DNA of 64,000 nt from Beta vulgaris subsp. vulgaris (Eukaryota > Streptophyta > Magnoliopsida > Caryophyllales > Amaranthaceae). The position numbers and the translations under genes were made by a program. The stretch spans positions 47,735,287-47,799,286 of the forward strand of contig NC_079202.1 in assembly GCF_026745355.1 (NCBI RefSeq). Direction: 5' to 3'. The stretch's first letter is position 1; the number at the start of each line of letters is the position of its first letter. Below are positions 33,245 through 44,325 of the stretch, in pieces. The notes under the pieces are model-generated. The model saw only the letters and a program-made list of their open reading frames with translations. It searched no databases and was not told where the DNA came from.

Positions 33245-35339
33245 GTTAAAATTACCTTTGACATCATCAATCATCCAATTTTGCAAACACATCAAAGCCT
33301 CCACGGTTTGTGAATGAAGCCTAGAACGGTGAGCACTAACACTCTTCCACCCATGCTAAATGCACTTTCCGAAGCAACCGATGAGACCGGAATTGCAAGA
33401 ATATCCTTTGCAATTTTTTTCAAAGTAGGGTAATGTTTTTCTCTTTTCCACCAATCAAGAACATCAAATGCATTATCCTCGGGTTCGGTAGCACTCTCCA
33501 AGTATTGTTCAACCTCACCCTTCACCGGCATCACTCCTATTTTTAGTCTCTTTGCTCTAGCAAACTCATCCTCATCACCATCCTCATGAAACCCTTTTGT
33601 TAATGGTGATTGTTCATTCACTACATGACTTTTATTTTGATACTCAAGGACAAGATTATCAAGAGCTTTCTTACTCTTATCAATTCAACATTAGCACCAT
33701 CTCCATACAACCTCCCAAAATAATGAGTCACACAATCCATTTTGTTTCTTGGATCTAAAATAGCGGCAATGGCCAAAATCCCATTAATGTGTGACCAATG
33801 TTTGTCAAACTTTTCAACCATACTCTTAGCCATAGTCCTAACAACCTCATTATCTCCATCTTCCATCCAACGACTCAAAGCAAGTCTAATCTCACAAACC
33901 GTCCTAAAAAACAAATTCGAAGTAGGACGATTCCTAATAGAGAAAACCTTAGTCGCCTTATAGAAAATTTCCAACTTTTGACAAACAATAGTAGCCATAT
34001 TCCAATCATGTTCACTAGGAACAACAAATTTCAACCTTTTATTTAAACATTTCAACTTATTAAAATTTCTTTGAAAGGCAAACTAGATTCAAGCATCAAA
34101 AAGGTAGAATTCCATCTAGTTTTGCAATCAAGACCAACCCTTTTAACCTTAATCATATTCAAAACACGACAAACCTCTTCCAACTTTTCAATCCTTTTAG
34201 GGGTAGACATCCAAAAAGCAATACACTCCCGAACTTTTACAATTGCAGAATCAATCATATTTAACCCATCTTTAACAATCAAATTTAAAATATGAGCACT
34301 ACACCTCATATGTAAAAAGTCTCCACCCAACACTAAACAACTACTTTCCATTTTCTCCATTAACACATTAATCATGGCATCATTTGTTGTACAATTATCA
34401 ACAACAATAGAAGAAATTTTGTTCTCCAAACAATAATGAGAAAAACAATCCATAAGAATCTTAGCAATAACCCCCTTGGTTGCGGGCATGGAACAAAACA
34501 AAACCTATACAAAACCATACATAACAAATAAATAACCACCCAACACTAAATTATTATCATATAATCATAAAATAAACAAACTAATTAAAACATTACCTCA
34601 ATGTTCGATTATGCAAGACCCAATTTTGATCGATGAAATGTGATGTCACGGCCATATACCCTTTCTTTTGGTTGGAAGCAGTCCACATGTCAGTTGTAAT
34701 AGCCACTCTACCCTCACTATTCTCCAACAAATCTTTAAGCGAACTCCTCTCATTGTTGTACATTTTCAACACATCACTCTTCAATGTGTTTCTTGAAATC
34801 ATCTTGAAATTATCATTCAAGCTCTTCACAAAGCTCCTAAAACCCATGTGATCAACAATGGACAACGGGTATTCATGGATTACCACCATTCTAACCAACT
34901 CCCTCCTCGAAACTTCTTGATCAAATATCACTTTCTTTTGCTTTTCCTTAATCGCCAAAGAAGTAGATCCATCTGATTCCTCTTTGATCTTCAACTGTGT
35001 TTGACCCGCTGCAAGGTTTAAATGTCTTGCTGAACATGTTTTCTTGGCATGTTTGAGGAGGTGTGAAGTGCCACTACTTCCACTATAAGAGAGTGTTTTT
35101 TTACAATTCTTACACTTTGCCTTTTTCACACCATTAACCATTACCAAGTCAAAATAATTCCATGCCCCAGAAGTTAGTTTCTTATTTGACTTAAGATCAC
35201 AACTTGCCTCTTTTTCTTTGTCACCCTCAACAAAGCCTTCGGAATTCCCTTCTTCCACATCCAAATCATGCACCTCAAATGGTTGTTCATTAGGGTGAGT
35301 AGAACTAGCATCACTATGTTTAGGAGTAACTCCATCCAT
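33245..35339 (-). pseudogene. hAT transposase (BED finger to hATC domain)
   Basis: Begins at ATG 35339. Residues about 58-105 form a BED zinc finger (GAWNYFDLVMV, C-x2-C, then HLLKH). Exon 1 ends at 34597; a 92-nt GT-AG intron (34596-34505) rejoins the frame exactly (AG|G, Arg) into FCSMPATKG. The catalytic middle contains IVVDNCTTND and CSAHILNLIVKDG. The C-terminal dimerisation domain is near 33420-33330 (WKREKHYPTLKKIAKDILAIP, SESAFSMGGRVL). Frameshifts near 34060, 33680 and 33345 break it, so it is an inactive copy. Family: plant Ac-like hAT, RICESLEEPER-like. Confidence 0.92.
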
Positions 35340-35399
35340 ATTCTAAAATCTGAATATATTATTTGACAATAAATTCAAATCAATTTTTCAATTCAATTT

Positions 35400-35545
35400 A
35401 AACAATACTAACTACACTAACATACTAACTATACTAGCATATTTTAGTATACTAAGTACTTACAAACAAGATACAACATACTAACTATACTAACATACTA
35501 ACTAAACTTCAAAATCAAATTATTTGACTTAACTATACTAACATA
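35400..35545. repeat. Short repeats upstream of the hAT transposase
   Basis: Several tactaactatactaaca units in a row, ending about 60 bp upstream of the transposase ATG. They may be promoter or transposase-binding repeats; this is a guess. Confidence 0.5.
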
Positions 35546-35711
35546 CAAATGAAATTCGATGGCAAAGAAAACATTCACTATACTTTAATTCTTCAAATTC
35601 ACTTAAAGTTAATTCTAACAAACCAAAAACCACAACAAACAATACAAACGAAACAATACAAGTACAACAAACAACGAACAATAACCATAATTCCACAATT
35701 CCACAATCATA

Positions 35712-37393
35712 AAAACGAAACAATAACCACAGTCCACAAACAATACAATTTATAGTATTATACAAACAACAAACAAATTAAAAACCGGCCGAACATAAAT
35801 ATGATGGCATGTTGCAGCACCCATGGTACAAATAAGGAAAGAAAGACAAAGAAAAAAAAAGGTTCACTCCAAAGAAAATACATGTTGAGGACAAACAGCT
35901 ACTAAAGCTGGCATAGAAAATCTATATTTAATTATACATTACAGTCTTCTACTCTTGATGTATTCTTGAAGGCTGAGTGAAACATCCAAAAAAGCATAAC
36001 ATCTTCAAGGTTAAACAAATAAATTTCAAGAACATCATTGAATCCATCTCAATAGAAATTTCTCCTAGAAAACCTTTTCTCGAGGGGGCAATATTACATT
36101 CCACAGTTCATCCCTCTCAAGTTAAATTCAGTAGCACAAGGAACAGACGAGCCAATCACTAAAGCATTTCCAAAAACTTGGCATAGTTAACAGTGACACT
36201 GTAAAAAGAAACTTAAAACGAAACAATAACCACAGTCCACAAACAATACAATTTATAGTAGGAAGATTGGAATTTAATAATCCAACCTTTAACCGATCCT
36301 CTTAAAACAGTCCCACTTATAAGTTATTTTTGAATAATCCAACCTTTTGGGGTTATCTTCTCACAATGGTCCATGACTTGTTGTGACCGGTATAACAAGT
36401 CAGGTGTGACACGCGTCACACTATCATTGGTCAGCCTATTTTCTCCCTCCTCTACCTCTTTTCCTTCACAACCACCACCACTAGCACCATCCTACGCCAG
36501 ACCTTTACCCCCATCCCAAGCCCACCCCATCCCACCCCACCACACCACACCACACCACACCATCACCCCAAGCCCCTGCAGCCCCACCCCACCCTAATTT
36601 TTTGCAGCCCCACCCCATCCCCATTCTCACCCCCAACCTGCTACAACCCCACCATCACCCCAAGCCCCTGCAGCCCCACCCCAGCCCGCGACAACCCACC
36701 CCACCACCACTTCACCACCACAGCAACGCTACCCAAACAACCACCGAACCACCACTTCACCACCGCAGCGATGCTACTCATACAACCACCGAACACCCTA
36801 CGGACCTCCACCTTCTCAGCCACCTTTCCAACCTCGCACTTCCTTTGTCTCACACACATCCATGTTCTCGACCCACCTGTGCCGACGCATCTCCACCGGA
36901 ACTAACCCCTTAGTCACTCGTTTTTTATCCTCAATGACGGCGAAAGTAAAAGGCGAGAGATAAAGTTACCGCGCGACTTGTTTGGGAGAGAGAATTTCGA
37001 CAGTGATGAACGACCGTTGAAGAAGAACGGCCGACGATTGCCATTGATTGAACGACCGACGAAGAAGGACGAATCTCGAGAAGGAGAGAGAAAGGAGTGT
37101 TGAGGACGATGAAGATGTCGAGAGGAGTTTCCCGGCGAGTTGAGAGCGGCCAGCGAGTAGAGAGGAGAGTGAAAGGAAATTGGAGAGAGAAATGAGTAGG
37201 AGGAGGCAAAAAAAATTACCTGAAGTTTAGGTTGCAAGTCACTTGGGACCATTTTGAGAAGATACCATCAAAAGGTTGGATTATTCAAAAGTAACTTATA
37301 AGTGGGACACTTACCTCCTCAATGTCGGGGTCGTTAAATTCCAATTTTCCTTTATAGTATTATACAAACAACAAACAAATTAAAAACCGGCCG
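35712..37393. repeat. 80-bp direct duplication around a 423-bp filler in the hAT
   Basis: Bases 35712-35791 (aaaacgaaacaataaccaca ... aaaaccggccg) recur at 36215-36260 plus 37360-37393. The second copy is split by the MULE-type insertion, and the pieces sum to exactly 80 bp. Between the copies lies 35792-36214, which does not look like the rest of the hAT. Confidence 0.9.
36252..37359. mobile_element. MULE-type element nested in the hAT (element M1)
   Basis: The element is 36261-37350 (1090 bp) with a perfect 9-bp target duplication tttatagta (36252-36260, 37351-37359). The TIRs begin ggaagattggaatttaa / ggaaaattggaatttaa and continue imperfectly for about 120 bp (tcccacttataagtta, ataatccaacctttt, tatcttctca.aatggtcc). 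The inside is C-rich at 36440-36910 and purine-rich at 36950-37200. No transposase. Confidence 0.9.
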
Positions 37394-37934
37394 GAATTGG
37401 TGCAGAGAGAGAAGCAGAGAACAAATGAAACTTTAGGGATTAAAATAAAAGAGAGAGAAAGACCTAACCGTTGGAGAAACGCGCCGGAATTGCTGCAGAA
37501 AACCGGCCGCCGAAACAGGTGGAGAGCGCGCACTAACCAGTCGCCGGAACTGGTGCAAAAACCCGCCGGAAGTTCGTGAGCCAGCAGCAGGCAGGGACCG
37601 TAGCAGTGAGCCAGCAGCAGGGAGCCAGCGCCGGAATTACTAGGGTTTTAGACTTTGTGTTTTACGTGTTTAGGAGAGGAGAGGCAGAAGAAGTAAATTA
37701 GGATACTAAAATGGACCAGCCAGCCGGCCCAGCGGAATGTCGACAATTTTTTTAAAAAACGGATCTGCGGATCCGGGTCCGGGTCTGTTATGCATATCCG
37801 GACCCGGATCCGTGATATGGCAAATGGACCCGGATCCAACGGGTCCATAATTTTAGGGTCTAGACCCGGAAAAACGGATCCGGGTCCACGGATCCGGGCC
37901 GGGTCCAGGATCCGCTGCCATCTCTAGTTCGGTG

Positions 37935-38274
37935 TATTATTAACCAATGCTTTTTATTTATTTTTCCTTCTGTTGTTTATTAATTATTTTATGGTAATTC
38001 AATGTTTATTTTACAATAGTAGAGATGTAATTTAAATGTTTATTTTAAAGATAAGATATTATATAAGTATTATAGTAAAATTGGTAATATAAATTTTTCG
38101 AGAGTTGAATATTTTCTTAGATTTTATACACTTCTTTGAGCAGCTAAAAAGTCGTATACTCCTTTTTGTGTAACTTCTTTGAAAAACTAAATCTTGAATT
38201 TAACTATTGAACGAACATATGAAATTATTGTAGTTCATTTCATATTAGAATAAATGTCATTTATTGTCTTTTAT
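37935..38274. other. Intergenic or interior of the split MITE
   Basis: AT-rich, no gene recognised. Confidence 0.4.
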
Positions 38275-38430
38275 TATTTCAATAGTTGCTTTTGCCAAAC
38301 ACTTCTAATTAAACAACTAAGATCGTTGACATCTACTAGTAGACAGTTAGCAGCTACCCCCAACAGCTACAGCTACTGCAACCATTAACAGCTACTAGAA
38401 CCGCTAGTTTTGCCAAACATGCCCAACACA
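38275..38430 (+). mobile_element. Possible right end of a split MITE (partner 31374-31488)
   Basis: Contains agctactgcaacc, cagctac repeats and the terminus ctagttttgccaaacatgcc, which is the inverse of the left piece. Confidence 0.35.
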
Positions 38431-39030
38431 ATTGTTTAACATATATTATTAGAATAGGCGGCTAATTTTAGCATAAAATTAGACGAATTTAATACTGAAT
38501 TTGTTAACAAGCCAATTCCATTTCACTCTAATGTAACACTACTCTAGATATCCCTTCTCTTCTCGTTTCTTTGTTTTCTTTATTCTCAAATTAACTACAA
38601 CAGACAATTTCAAAAAATAACTCGATAGTCTTACGAAACGAATTAAACTAGTCACTAAATTGGATTAAACTAGTCAATGAATTGGTTAAAGAATATCATT
38701 AGTGAATCGATAAAAATGGTCACGAAATATATTACATTAATCCCTAAATAAATTAAACTAGTCACAATATTTAAAAAAAAGATGCTATGCTTTCTTCTTA
38801 ATATTGGGCTTGGGCGTGTATTTTTTCCTACGCGGGATTCGCGCCTATTAGATTTGACTACCCCAATGTAAAGGTTTTTGTATTGAAAATTTTTTGAAGT
38901 CGCCAACAATTCTTTAAAGGAATAATCGTAAACCTAATTGGATATTGAGAAACCGTATAGCCAAAATAGCGACTTATCTAATGTAGATTTTCCCATCATG
39001 ACTCCATAGATGGGTAAAGTGAACAAAAGA
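38431..39030. other. Intergenic
   Basis: No gene is supported. A repeat of aaactagtcac(t/a)a motifs lies at 38645-38770. Confidence 0.45.
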
Positions 39031-39422
39031 TTGAGTTCGGGACCAGACTGGATCGGAGACCGGGTCAGATTTTCTGGTCCGGTCTCCGGTCCATGAAAAC
39101 TTGGGATTCCGAGTTTTCGGTTCGGATTTTGTTTTTGTAAAAATAGGTTTGGACGTTTTAAAAAAAAAGTTCAAAACTTAGAATAGTTAGAAAGTTAAAA
39201 CCTTATCTTTATTACCTTTAAAATTATTGTTTTTAGTATTATTAGTTTCTAATATATAGAATTCATTAATATGTTTAAACCTTAGCAAAAAAAAAAAACA
39301 CAAATTCCTGTCCAACCGGTCCAAACTCGGATCGGACTGGAATCCGGTTAATAAAAAACGGATTCCGGTCCACCAATCCAACCGTTCCGCTTCGATTTTG
39401 GATCGATGCACACCCTCTAGTC
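39030..39422. mobile_element. hAT-like non-autonomous element
   Basis: The right end gatgcacaccctctag inverts to ctagagggtgtgcatcg, a plant hAT-type terminus, and accggtcc/ggtccggtctcc motifs repeat at both sides. The left terminus near 39030 is too diverged to place. Confidence 0.45.
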
Positions 39423-39727
39423 AGGAACCATGTTGTCCATTGCTGGTCTCTACTAAGTATTAATTCATATCACTTTTTATGCAATAGAATACCAAATAAC
39501 GTTTTAACCACCCTAAAAATAATTAGTCTAAGTTGGTTCAGTAAACACATAAAAGACTATTTTTAGTGACATGTTATTATGCAATCAATTTACAGGGAAC
39601 CTAGCAAGTTGTCCAAATTAATCTCATTAATATTATAACATTTATTTAGGTTTTGATTAACAATAAATAAATAACATGTGGGGATAAAAGCAATAAAGCA
39701 GGATAATCATATAATATACATAGAGAG
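39423..39727. other. Intergenic
   Basis: No gene or repeat recognised. Confidence 0.5.
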
Positions 39728-39933
39728 AATGATGTGGGAGCCCAATGGTTGGAGCTCGCACCTCCCAATCTTATGGTCGGAAGTTCGACTCTCATCATCC
39801 CCATATTTGTGGTATTTATGTGGATATTTGCTTCTTGGTATAAATCTCTAGTTTTCAGTCTTTGGAAGTTTTCTTATGGGTTAGGATCCCCTTCTTACCC
39901 CTTAGCTCATGAGGGATGAGCCTATTTGGACTA
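39728..39933 (+). mobile_element. tRNA-derived SINE
   Basis: gatgtgggagcccaatggtt contains box A (gagcccaatgg); box B is in ggtcggaagttcgactctc at about 39776-39794. The 3' body (cccatatttgtgg, ataaatctctagttttcag) matches the shortened copy at 10197. It ends next to a (TA)n tract. Confidence 0.7.
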
Positions 39934-40009
39934 ATATATATATATATATGAGAACGTATTGTGTCGGACTCGTCCGACCATAATCTTGGTCGGACGACTT
40001 TCAGGTGGT

Positions 40010-40470
40010 TCCAATTTTTTTTCAGTTAGTCTTCATTTTTTTTCAGGTGGTTCCAAATTTTTTTCAGGTAGTCTTCATTTTGTTTTCAGTTAGTCTTCTT
40101 TGTTTTTCAGTGGGTTTTTGTGCTTCAGTTAGACTTACTTGGGTTTCAGTTGGTCTTTATTCTTTTTCAGGTAGTCTACATTTTTCTTCAGGTAGTCTTC
40201 ATTTTGTTTCAGTTAGTCCATTATTTCTTTCAGTTGGCCCATTATTTCTTTCAGTTGTCCAACTGAAAGAAAAGAAAGATTATAGTTCCAACTGAAAGAA
40301 AAGAAAGTCTAACTGAAAGAAAAGAAAGTCTAACTGAAAGAAAAGAAAGTCCAACTGAAAGAAAAGAAAGTCCAACTGAAACAAAAGAAAGTCCAACTGA
40401 AAGAAAAGAAAGTTCAACTGAAAGAAAAGAAAGTCCAACTGAAAATGAAAAATAGTCCAATTGAAAATGG
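40010..40470. repeat. Inverted 21-bp minisatellite
   Basis: From about 40010 to 40258 the unit is ttcag(t/g)(t/g)(a/g)gtc plus a T-rich spacer. From 40259 the complement follows as about ten copies of the 21-bp unit gtccaactgaaagaaaagaa. The switch is at 40250-40265 (ctttcagttgtccaactgaaag), so the two arms can form a hairpin of about 450 bp. The minus strand frame of the right arm gives a seven-residue repeat (FLFFQLD), most likely a by-product. Confidence 0.9.
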
Positions 40471-40528
40471 AAAATAGCAACTGAAAGAATAAATGGGACA
40501 GTTTTCTCTTTTCTGCGTCTTTTACCTT

Positions 40529-40915
40529 TTAGTCTTCTACTACACCCAGAACTTGTTTCTTAATTCCAGTAACTGTATAAATAAGATTGACAGTAGTTGC
40601 AATTGCACCAGTTGCAATAACACCCAGAAAAGTTATTGGGTATTGCATAGAATTTGGAGCTAAAATAAGAACAACATGTCCTTTTTGAATACCCAGTTGG
40701 GTTAATCCATAAGAAAGGTTAGAAACCATGGAATTTAACTTAGAAAAATTCAAGATTTCTCCAGAATCAGAATCAATTAAAGCAGGTTTTTCTGGGTAAG
40801 AAGAAATATTTCTGAAAAGAAATGACACCATATTAAGATTTGGATTTGTGGGTGTAATTAAACTTGGCCTAAGTGATCTGTGAATGCCATCTCTGTCGTA
40901 CCCAGAATGCTCCAT
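40529..40915 (-). pseudogene. 4-coumarate:CoA ligase-like gene fragment (N-terminal exon)
   Basis: 128 codons from ATG at 40915. The sequence matches the N-terminal part of plant 4CL-like/OPCL-type acyl-CoA ligases: YDRDGIHRSLRPSL, MVSFLFRN, YPEKPALIDSDSGE, LTQLGIQKGHVVLILAPNS, FLGVIATGAIATTVN, YTVTGIKKQV. After the KKQV motif the similarity stops and the frame ends. The ATP-binding and catalytic motifs of the family are absent, so no enzyme can be made. About 80 bp upstream of the ATG looks like the parent gene's leader. It sits wholly inside the TIR element, so capture by a transposon is the simplest reading. The frame is undamaged, which suggests recent capture or a weak constraint. Confidence 0.8.
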
Positions 40916-41152
40916 TGTTGCAAAGATTTGAGGAGGAAGGAGAGAGAAAATTTAAGGATGTCTTTGGTTGATTCTTTATTTCTTTTTATGAGGATTGAAA
41001 TTTGAAAGAGATGTTTCTATGAAGAGTTTATAGGAAGACGACAATGGCGTATGAATTGCAATATTACAAAGCCAGCCCGCGCGCGGAAGAAAATTAGTGG
41101 GCCCAACCTGTCCGACCAAAGCTATTGGGTCAGACGGTCTGACCCAATAGTT

Positions 41153-41156
<4 letters not shown>

Positions 41157-41249
<93 letters not shown>
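41157..41249. repeat. (TA)n microsatellite
   Basis: Almost pure TA with one break near 41210. Confidence 0.95.
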
Positions 41250-41251
<2 letters not shown>

Positions 41252-41517
41252 TGAGTTCATATGAGAATGCATACTTACATGAGAAGTGAGAATGAATTTT
41301 ATACGCTATAACTCTTATGAATAAGTGATGTAACTTTAATGGAAAAGTGATGTAACTCAAAAAAAAAAAAAAAAAAATCAAAAAAAAATTATTTTTTTTG
41401 GGCTCAAAACTTTTAGGGGGTATAACTCTAATAAACAAGTGTTGTAACTCTAATCCAATCGTGTGGTTGAGATTCATTCTCATTTCTCATGACAGGATTC
41501 TCATGTGATCCTTGCCC
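41250..41517. mobile_element. Second TIR element in the (TA)n tract
   Basis: The left end agtgagttcatatgagaatg and inverted right end gggcaaggatcacatgagaat pair over tca(t/c)atgagaat and again in atgag(a)agtgagaatgaat. It is bounded by (TA)n at 41157-41249 and 41518-41598. The inside has two direct or inverted copies of gtgatgtaact / gtgttgtaactcta. 268 bp, non-coding. Confidence 0.75.
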
Positions 41518-41562
41518 ATATATACATATATATATAATATATATATATATATTATATATATA

Positions 41563-41594
<32 letters not shown>

Positions 41595-41598
41595 CACG
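41518..41598. repeat. (TA)n microsatellite
   Basis: TA repeats with short interruptions. Confidence 0.9.
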
Positions 41599-42590
41599 CA
41601 TAGAATAATCATATAATATGTATTGAAAGATCAGGCAAGCATATAATAATATGTAAAAATAAATAAAAGGGTTTAGAATATACAGTAGTACGATTTTATA
41701 TTAAAGATCTACATCATTAAATAAATGGTTAGTAACTTCAATATAAAAATAGAGAATTTATTTAAGTATCCTCAAGATTATACCGTAGCTTGGGTCTGCA
41801 AGATTGACAACATTCGGGACGAGCAATCGTGAAGCCTGAAAACTGAATGTCTGAAAGCATGTAGATTGAATATATTTGTGTTTAAAAGGTATGAATTTTG
41901 TAAGGAGATTGTATAATTCGTAGAAAGCTTCGTAATATGTTCGTCGAGTTCGCAGTGTGTTAATCTGAAAAATCTGTTTTTGGGATGGCTTTTCAGACTG
42001 CTTATCCCTTGGGTGGGACCAATCAATACCACGATATATTTAATCATCGGTTCCTTAAATGAGGAGATACAATTATGTATCTACAGGCTGTGCAGCCGTG
42101 CGTAATTTTAAATTAAAAGTTGGCGGTATCTTACAAGACCAAGGTTGAATAATAGTTCCAGGGAGTCAAAATCATTAATATGTAACAAACACAAGATTGA
42201 CATGACTTGACTCATTTGCCAACTCTAGTAAAACCAATGACACAAGTACCTGTCTTCTAATTTTCACCTTAAAAAGATAAGTTTCAGGTATAGTAAGGGA
42301 TCATCAAGTCCAATCAATTATAAACACAAGGTGAAAGCAGGTTGATTTGTGATCAAGTTCAATAAAAATCAAGTTGATTAGTGATCGGGTTCAATAAAAT
42401 ATAAAGATAAGGTGAACTCAGAGAGGATTAGGTTTTATCAGATGTGTAAATATTAGGTTAAATTAAGGTTATTCAAGTCTAATAAGTTTATTTGAGGTGA
42501 TGACTTGATGAGAACACACCTTAAGAATATTGCTATATCGACTCTTTTTTTGTCCCTTGTAAACAAGATGATACATTTGCTATTATACCA
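41599..42590. other. Intergenic
   Basis: No gene recognised. A minus-strand frame at 41778-42047 (89 codons) has no family resemblance I can name. Repeats of aagtt(g/c)a...gatcaagttcaataaaa lie at 42345-42405. Confidence 0.4.
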
Positions 42591-42595
42591 CTGCT

Positions 42596-42915
42596 TAAGG
42601 CATCGTTTGGTTCACATGGGAAGTAATTTCCCATGGGAATTTATATTTCATGGGAAATTCTTTCCCTTGTTAATTTCCTAAGAATTAGACAAAATTGTTT
42701 GGTTGACACCATAGGAAATTGCATTTCCTAGGAAATTACTCACCAAGGGGGCTTGGTGAGTTATTTCCCATGTTTCATAGGAAATTCTATTTCCCTTGGA
42801 ATTTGTATTTCCTATGCTTTTCTCATTTCCCTCCAATCAAACACAACACCCATAATGTATTTCCTAGGAATTTGTATTTCCAAAGGAAATAGCTTCCAAC
42901 CAAACAAAGATTAAT
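42596..42915. mobile_element. MITE rich in ttcccatgggaa palindromes
   Basis: The left end catcgtttggttcacatggg and inverted right end tctttgtttggttggaagc pair. The inside has many copies of aggaaatt/aatttcct, including the perfect palindrome atttcccatgggaaat at about 42627-42642. Confidence 0.65.
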
Positions 42916-43835
42916 GAAAAAGTGTTTAACTAGGAATTGAAATACAGAAGAACTATTAAGAGAGACTCCTTGATTTCAAAATTTATAAAATATTAAGGGG
43001 GATGTTGTCACAACTCTATCCTAGATTAGATATAAACAATTTGACTTTTCCACTATAAACATTATCAATCACTTTAACCATATTCTTTATATCGATATAT
43101 AAACTCTAATGCTAATTCAAAAACATTTTCATATCCGTCTCAATGTGTCCGTCAAACTATTAGATGTATATCTGAATTCTGAACAAAGGACTGAAGGAGT
43201 ATATATTTTTAGTTGGCTTTTTTATATCTAAGCAACCAAAAATGTGTTTCGTGAATGATTTTTTTATAGCTACAAAGCTACTAGCTTTTCAACAAAAAAT
43301 AAAAGGCTAGTATTACTATGTTTTGACATTGGCTATTAGCTTTTTCTTTCTATAGTTAGGGTCCATTTGATTCAACTCTTTTATCTTATCTTATCTTATC
43401 TTTTTGAACTTATATGATCATATCTTATCTTTTTTTTTTCCCAGAAATGAGTGAAGAAAAGTTGATTGATTATCTTTTTCTTTTTTTTGAGGGGATAGTT
43501 GATTGATTATCTTATCTGAACTTATCTTATCTAATTTTATCTTATATTATCTCATTTTTTCTAAAATAAGTTGAACAAAATAAAGCTTTAGAAATCAATA
43601 TCTCGGCTTTCTCAATCCTCGTAGGAGAATTATGTCTACAAAGGTCATTTTAAATGTAACATCCAACCGCAAACAAGTTATATTATCAAACATATTTATA
43701 AATAGCAAAAAAAATAGTTGGTCGAACCAGCCAACAATCATATCATATATAATATTAAAGCAAGAAAAATTCAGCCTACGTGGCAGCCCCATAGAAATTC
43801 TGCTCTCACAATGCATGCTAGTTTCATTGAGCAAC
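42916..43835. other. Intergenic
   Basis: No supported gene. There are ttatcttatctta repeats at 43379-43400 and 43510-43555, and a remnant (ggactgaaggagta, 43188-43201) of a Stowaway end. Confidence 0.45.
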
Positions 43836-43839
43836 GAAA

Positions 43840-44325
43840 TCAAAGCCACGTGTCAATCCTATTAAAATGATTTTGTTTGATTATGATATCATTAGTTTTC
43901 AAATATTTAAAATCGGTCATTGAATGCCTTAGAAAACCTCCAATTCCCTTAAGTTGAAGATACATCCGTGATTTTGGGCTGTAAAAGAAAGTTTCCTCAC
44001 TGGAAGAAAATCTCCACTTAAGCTTATCTTCCAAGGTTTTTCCTTTCCTGTCAAATATTCCATTCAGCTACTCTTTTTGAAGTTGAAAAAATATTTGCAG
44101 GATGGTTTTAGATTTGATACAGAAATTGTTTAAGGAAATTTAGTTACACACAATTGAATAACTGTATTATAAATCCGTGCAAGAATATACACACAATTCA
44201 AAGCCACGTGTCAATCCTATCAAAATGATTTCATTGATTTTTTTAAAATTCTTCAAGGAATTTAGTTACACACAATTGAATGATTGAATTATAAATCCGT
44301 ACAAGAATATACACATGCATGCAAA
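43840..44325. repeat. Diverged tandem duplication with a G-box-like motif
   Basis: caaagccacgtgtcaatcct occurs at about 43841 and 44200, and a longer block (atttagttacacacaattga ... ataaatccgt.caagaatata) occurs at about 44140 and 44265. Confidence 0.7.

Larger units (their letters stand above)
32475..37934 (-). mobile_element. hAT transposon with decayed transposase
   Basis: The element runs 32483-37926 (5444 bp). The ends tagggatggcaacgggt and (inverted) tagagatggcagcggat pair. The 8-bp flanks tttcagtg (32475-32482) and gttcggtg (37927-37934) agree at six of eight positions. Both subterminal regions are dense in ggatccgggtcc, the probable transposase sites. The transposase lies on the minus strand; a 1.09-kb MULE-type element is nested upstream of it (36261-37350). 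Confidence 0.92.
39950..41156. mobile_element. TIR element in a (TA)n tract carrying a 4CL-like gene fragment
   Basis: The left end gagaacgtattgtgtcgga and inverted right end gtgaaactattgggtcaga pair, and a further (t/c)ttggtcggac pairs about 45 bp in. (TA)n flanks it on both sides (39934-39949 and 41157-41249). Each end also has its own hairpin (gtcggactcgtccgac on the left; attgggtcaga/tctgacccaat on the right). The inside has an inverted minisatellite and a fragment of an acyl-CoA ligase gene. Such elements set in TA repeats recall the Micron type; the family is not identified. Confidence 0.75.

Noticed and set aside
36373..36913. Pro/His/Thr-rich frames in M1
   Set aside because: By-products of C-rich DNA inside a TIR element; both overlapping frames are equally open.
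40251..40480. Repetitive FLFFQLD peptide frame
   Set aside because: It is the translation of a 21-bp minisatellite (a multiple of three), so the open frame follows from the repeat.
41051..41254. Ile/Tyr-repeat frames over (TA)n
   Set aside because: Translation of a TA microsatellite.
41778..42047. 89-codon minus-strand frame
   Set aside because: No family resemblance; could be LTR or UTR sequence, too weak to call.
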